DNA of 11,203 bases. It comes from CAZLYK01 sp964563495. GTDB taxonomy: Bacteria > Acidobacteriota > Blastocatellia > RBC074. The stretch is from NCBI GenBank assembly GCA_964563495.1, contig CAZLYK010000168.1:1-11203 (forward strand). Reading direction: 5' to 3'. Below the pieces are notes generated by a model. It was given only the letters and a program-made list of their open reading frames with translations, was not told the DNA's origin and searched no databases. The number at the start of each line of letters is the position of its first letter. Position 1 is the first letter of the stretch. Of the stretch, positions 9,340 through 11,203 are shown one piece after another. Made by a program: the position numbers and the translations under genes.

Positions 9340-10740
9340 TCAGGGAACGATCCCGATAGTGTTCAAACCATTGTGATAGAAAAGCGAATTTCCGGTCGCA
9401 GTCGAAACCACAACCAACCGGTTGCCGAGCGCCGCACCGGCGCCGACCGTCACCGTCGCCGTCAGCGAACCTCCATTGGGATTAACATTGAGATTGCTCA
9501 CGGTGATATTCGAATCGACCCCGCCGCTCCCGTTGCTGAACCTGATCGTGGTTACCCCGGCCAGGTTTGCGCCGCTGATTGTCATGGTCACACTCGCGCC
9601 TCTCGCAATCTGATTCGGAGTGATCGCCGAGATGTATGGCCCCGTGGTCGTCAACACACCCGCATCGAGCCCGGCAACCGCGCTGGATTCGGCGGTATCC
9701 GGTGGCCGCCCGACCAGCACGCCCGGATCGAGCGCGGCAACCACGCTGGATTCGGCGGTATCCGGTGGCCGCCCCACCAGCACGCCCGGATCGAGCGCGG
9801 CAACCGCGCTGGGTTCGGCAGTAACCGTTGGCCGCCCCACCAGCACGCCCGGATCGAGCGCGGCAATCATGCTGGGTTCGGCAGTAACCGTTGGCCGCCC
9901 GACCAGCACGCCCGCATCGAGCGCAGCAACTACGCCAGGTTCGGTAACCGGTGGCCGCCCCACCAGCACACCCGCGCCGATCCCGCCAATCGCCGTCGCC
10001 GTATCCGTACGACCAACCATGACCAAGGCATCCTCGAACAGGTTTGGATCGGATACGCTCTTGGCGCGGAGGGTGAGGAAAGAAAACAGCCCGCTCGTCG
10101 GAGGGGTGTAGAGCCCGGCAGCGGAGATCGTCCCGTAGGTCGCATTGCCGCCGTCAATGTCGTTGACGCTCCAGGTCACGCTCTGATTCGCACTGGTCGG
10201 ATAAACCGTCACGGAAAATTGCACCGTCTGCCCCGGATTGACGGCGGCAGCGGTGGGCGTGATCTTGATTCCCCTGACAACGAAGGACTGCGAGGTGGTC
10301 GTACTCCCCTGCGGCGTCGTGACCGTGATCGGTCCCGTGGTTGCGCCATCCGGGACCTTAACAACCAATACCGGAGCATTGATCGAAACGATCTCCGCTG
10401 AAGTTCCATTGAACGCCACCGCACTCACCCCACCCCCAAAACCCGTCCCGAAGATCGTCACCTGCGTTCCCGGTGTTCCTTCGATCGGAGAGAAACCGAG
10501 CGCTTCCAATGTGCCGGCGGCATTGCGGCGTATCGCCGTCATGTTACCCGCCGGATCGTATTCATAGATCGCAGCCTCGCCATTAGGTGAGATCACGGCG
10601 TGCAAACGGCCATTGTTGTCGTAGACATAGCGCACCAGGCCGCCTTGCTGTGCGTTGACCGGCAGCGGGAAGAGCACCAAGAGCACGACTATCACCGGCG
10701 TGATCCGTACCCAGAGTTTTTGTAGTCCGCAGTCAATCAT
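9340..10740 (-). CDS. Secreted IPT/TIG protein with YD repeat and 21-residue tandem repeats
   Basis: Protein of 466 residues from the ATG at 10740. An in-frame TTG at 10800 would add 20 residues, but it lacks a Shine-Dalgarno and would put a polar stretch ahead of the signal peptide. Domains in order: signal peptide (about 1-30, ending VNA-QQGG); one YD/RHS pair (about 35-71, RYVYDNNGRL and YEYDPAGNMTAIRR); an IPT/TIG domain (about 79-156); an Ig/Big-like domain (about 157-242); five 21-residue repeats of the GVLVGRP type (257-360); and a second IPT/TIG-like domain (about 367-466). A single YD pair followed by IPT/TIG is a recurrent acidobacterial architecture. It is probably extracellular and beta-rich; the ligand is unknown. 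It is first in the run, with only a weak purine-rich ribosome site (AAGAG, 8 nt spacing). The stop TGA is 21 bp before the next start. Confidence 0.85.
   Translation of the reverse strand: MIDCGLQKLWVRITPVIVVLLVLFPLPVNAQQGGLVRYVYDNNGRLHAVISPNGEAAIYEYDPAGNMTAIRRNAAGTLEALGFSPIEGTPGTQVTIFGTGFGGGVSAVAFNGTSAEIVSINAPVLVVKVPDGATTGPITVTTPQGSTTTSQSFVVRGIKITPTAAAVNPGQTVQFSVTVYPTSANQSVTWSVNDIDGGNATYGTISAAGLYTPPTSGLFSFLTLRAKSVSDPNLFEDALVMVGRTDTATAIGGIGAGVLVGRPPVTEPGVVAALDAGVLVGRPTVTAEPSMIAALDPGVLVGRPTVTAEPSAVAALDPGVLVGRPPDTAESSVVAALDPGVLVGRPPDTAESSAVAGLDAGVLTTTGPYISAITPNQIARGASVTMTISGANLAGVTTIRFSNGSGGVDSNITVSNLNVNPNGGSLTATVTVGAGAALGNRLVVVSTATGNSLFYHNGLNTIGIVP
9661..9972 (-). repeat. In-frame 63-bp tandem repeat, five units
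   Basis: Five head-to-tail units encode GVLVGRP-type 21-residue repeats: 9913-9972 (60 bp, one codon shorter), 9850-9912, 9787-9849, 9724-9786 and 9661-9723. Neighbouring full units differ at about 4-5 of 63 positions by eye. Units 2 and 3 share the PTVTAEPS version, while 4 and 5 share PPDTAESS, so the array grew by stepwise duplication. A partial sixth unit (GVLTTTG) follows. All units keep frame, so copy number can change without breaking the gene. Confidence 0.95.
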
Positions 10741-10769
10741 TCTTGTCACTCTTATCCCTGCCGGTTGCG

Positions 10770-10851
10770 ATACTGGCCAGCTCACCGTGAAAATGCGCAA
10801 CCGGAGTGCGGCAGGATTCGCATCCGTGGGTAAGCTCTATCTATTGCCCAT
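10770..10851 (-). pseudogene. Relic of a multiheme cytochrome gene (5' end fused to second heme segment)
   Basis: On the minus strand an ATG at 10851 reads M-G-N-R and then TAG, matching the first codons of the intact cytochrome gene (2361). The sequence then jumps to a segment reading IELTHGCESCRTPVAHF in another frame, which matches IELTRHCESCHTPVALF at residues 109-125 of the intact protein. About 100 codons are missing between the two. The heme motif is broken (CESCR instead of CESCH), and the frame stops at 10733-10735, just inside the next gene. At DNA level 10801-10840 and 1999-2036 share roughly 80% of positions by eye. It cannot make a cytochrome and marks an old duplication or insertion. 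Confidence 0.8.
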
Positions 10852-10874
10852 GCCTTATTATCCTCTTGGAGACT
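10843..10874 (-). repeat. Leader/start-codon repeat, degraded copy (partner at 2353-2384)
   Basis: Same-orientation partner of 2353-2384: 28 of 32 positions match by eye. The Shine-Dalgarno is damaged here (AGGATAATA instead of AGGAGGGTA). It probably still serves as part of the 5' leader of the gene starting at 10740. Confidence 0.8.
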
Positions 10875-10978
10875 GAGGTTTTGAGATGCCTGAATTAGAC
10901 CGAAGTTGAATGCTGCCAATCGACCAGTGAGTGAATAAGAGCTGTATGTATCCGATGACTTATACCGCTGAGGCGCGC

Positions 10979-11007
10979 ATTATAAATTTTCAGTGAGTTG
11001 CAGACAA
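10979..11007 (-). promoter_or_regulatory. Candidate sigma-70 promoter for the four-gene run
   Basis: On the minus strand TTGTCT (11002-11007, 4 of 6 to TTGACA) is followed after exactly 17 bp by a perfect TATAAT (10979-10984), in an AT-rich stretch. Transcription would start near 10972, giving a leader of roughly 230 nt before the ATG at 10740 that includes the cytochrome relic. Strength and use are inference. Confidence 0.5.
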
Positions 11008-11186
11008 GAAGAATTTATCAATATTTCGAACAAAGCAGGGAAAGTTCTGAATAAGAACAAGCAACTTTGGGACAATGAAAAATTCAACAGGGTTGTTGAG
11101 CCAACTAGACTTGCTGCTCAATACTTCTCCCATCCTTTTATCTGAAGAGTGCAAATTAAAGTTGTTTGTTATCTAGAACTTCTTCT

Positions 11187-11203
11187 CGGCTCCGGAGGAG
11201 CCG
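11187..11203. terminator. GC-rich hairpin at the window edge, possible terminator
   Basis: CGGCTCC, a 3-nt loop GGA and GGAGCCG form a perfect 7-bp stem. On the minus strand it is followed by AGAAGAAG, with no T tract. On the plus strand the following bases are outside the window. It may end a neighbouring transcript or be part of a longer palindrome; strand and role are undecided. Confidence 0.35.

Larger units (their letters stand above)
10881..11203. other. AT-rich intergenic region, no gene seen
   Basis: This stretch of about 320 bp is clearly more AT-rich than the coding part of the window, and I see no supported reading frame on either strand. It holds the promoter candidate at 10979-11007, a small inverted repeat at 11044-11058 (GTTCT and AGAAC, 5-nt loop) and the hairpin at the right edge. 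The neighbouring gene on the right lies outside the window. Confidence 0.6.

Noticed and set aside
9661..9972. CRISPR-like array
   Set aside because: Units are contiguous and coding, with no unique spacers and no cas genes nearby.
9661..9972. Diversity-generating retroelement target
   Set aside because: No reverse transcriptase or template-like copy with adenine-specific differences is present in the window.
9373..10401. Plus-strand open frame of 342 codons opposite the IPT/TIG gene, with a repeated His/Arg-rich motif
   Set aside because: The repeat has a period of 63 bp, so an open antisense frame repeats automatically. The composition is unnatural, and the minus-strand gene has a signal peptide and known domains.

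Overview
The window looks like part of a chromosome from an environmental bacterium with moderately high GC content, most likely an acidobacterium of the Blastocatellia type. This assignment is an inference from gene style: IPT/TIG proteins carrying a YD repeat, glycine-rich secreted proteins, a large RHS protein and a multiheme cytochrome fused to TPRs are typical of that group. There is no rRNA or other marker gene to confirm it.

All four intact genes lie on the minus strand, so the biological order runs from right to left. (1) 10740-9340: secreted protein with one YD/RHS repeat pair, IPT/TIG and Ig-like domains and a 63-bp in-frame tandem repeat. (2) 9318-7840: secreted glycine-rich protein. 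(3) 7805-2403: secreted giant RHS protein of 1800 residues, with two N-terminal IPT/TIG domains, about 35 YD repeats, an RHS core and a 69-residue cysteine-rich tail. (4) 2361-10: exported pentaheme cytochrome c with a C-terminal TPR domain. The gaps are only 21, 34 and 41 bp and hold no visible terminator, so the four are probably one transcription unit. Genes 2, 3 and 4 have good Shine-Dalgarno sequences.

Upstream of gene 1, 10741-11203 holds no intact gene. Two things stand out there. The first is a promoter candidate with a perfect TATAAT and a 17-bp spacer to TTGTCT (10979-11007). The second is a broken relic of a cytochrome gene like gene 4 (10770-10851): it keeps the same leader and first codons, then jumps to the second heme-motif segment, whose CESCH has become CESCR. 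The three surface-protein genes are therefore bracketed by two copies of the same cytochrome 5' end, one dead and one intact. This is the most informative structural signal in the window.

All four products carry export signals. The first three look like cell-surface or extracellular repeat proteins, and the fourth is a periplasmic or surface redox protein. A functional link between them is suggested only by co-transcription. The RHS tail could be a polymorphic C-terminus, but no immunity gene follows it. I see no RNA gene, CRISPR array or recognisable transposase.
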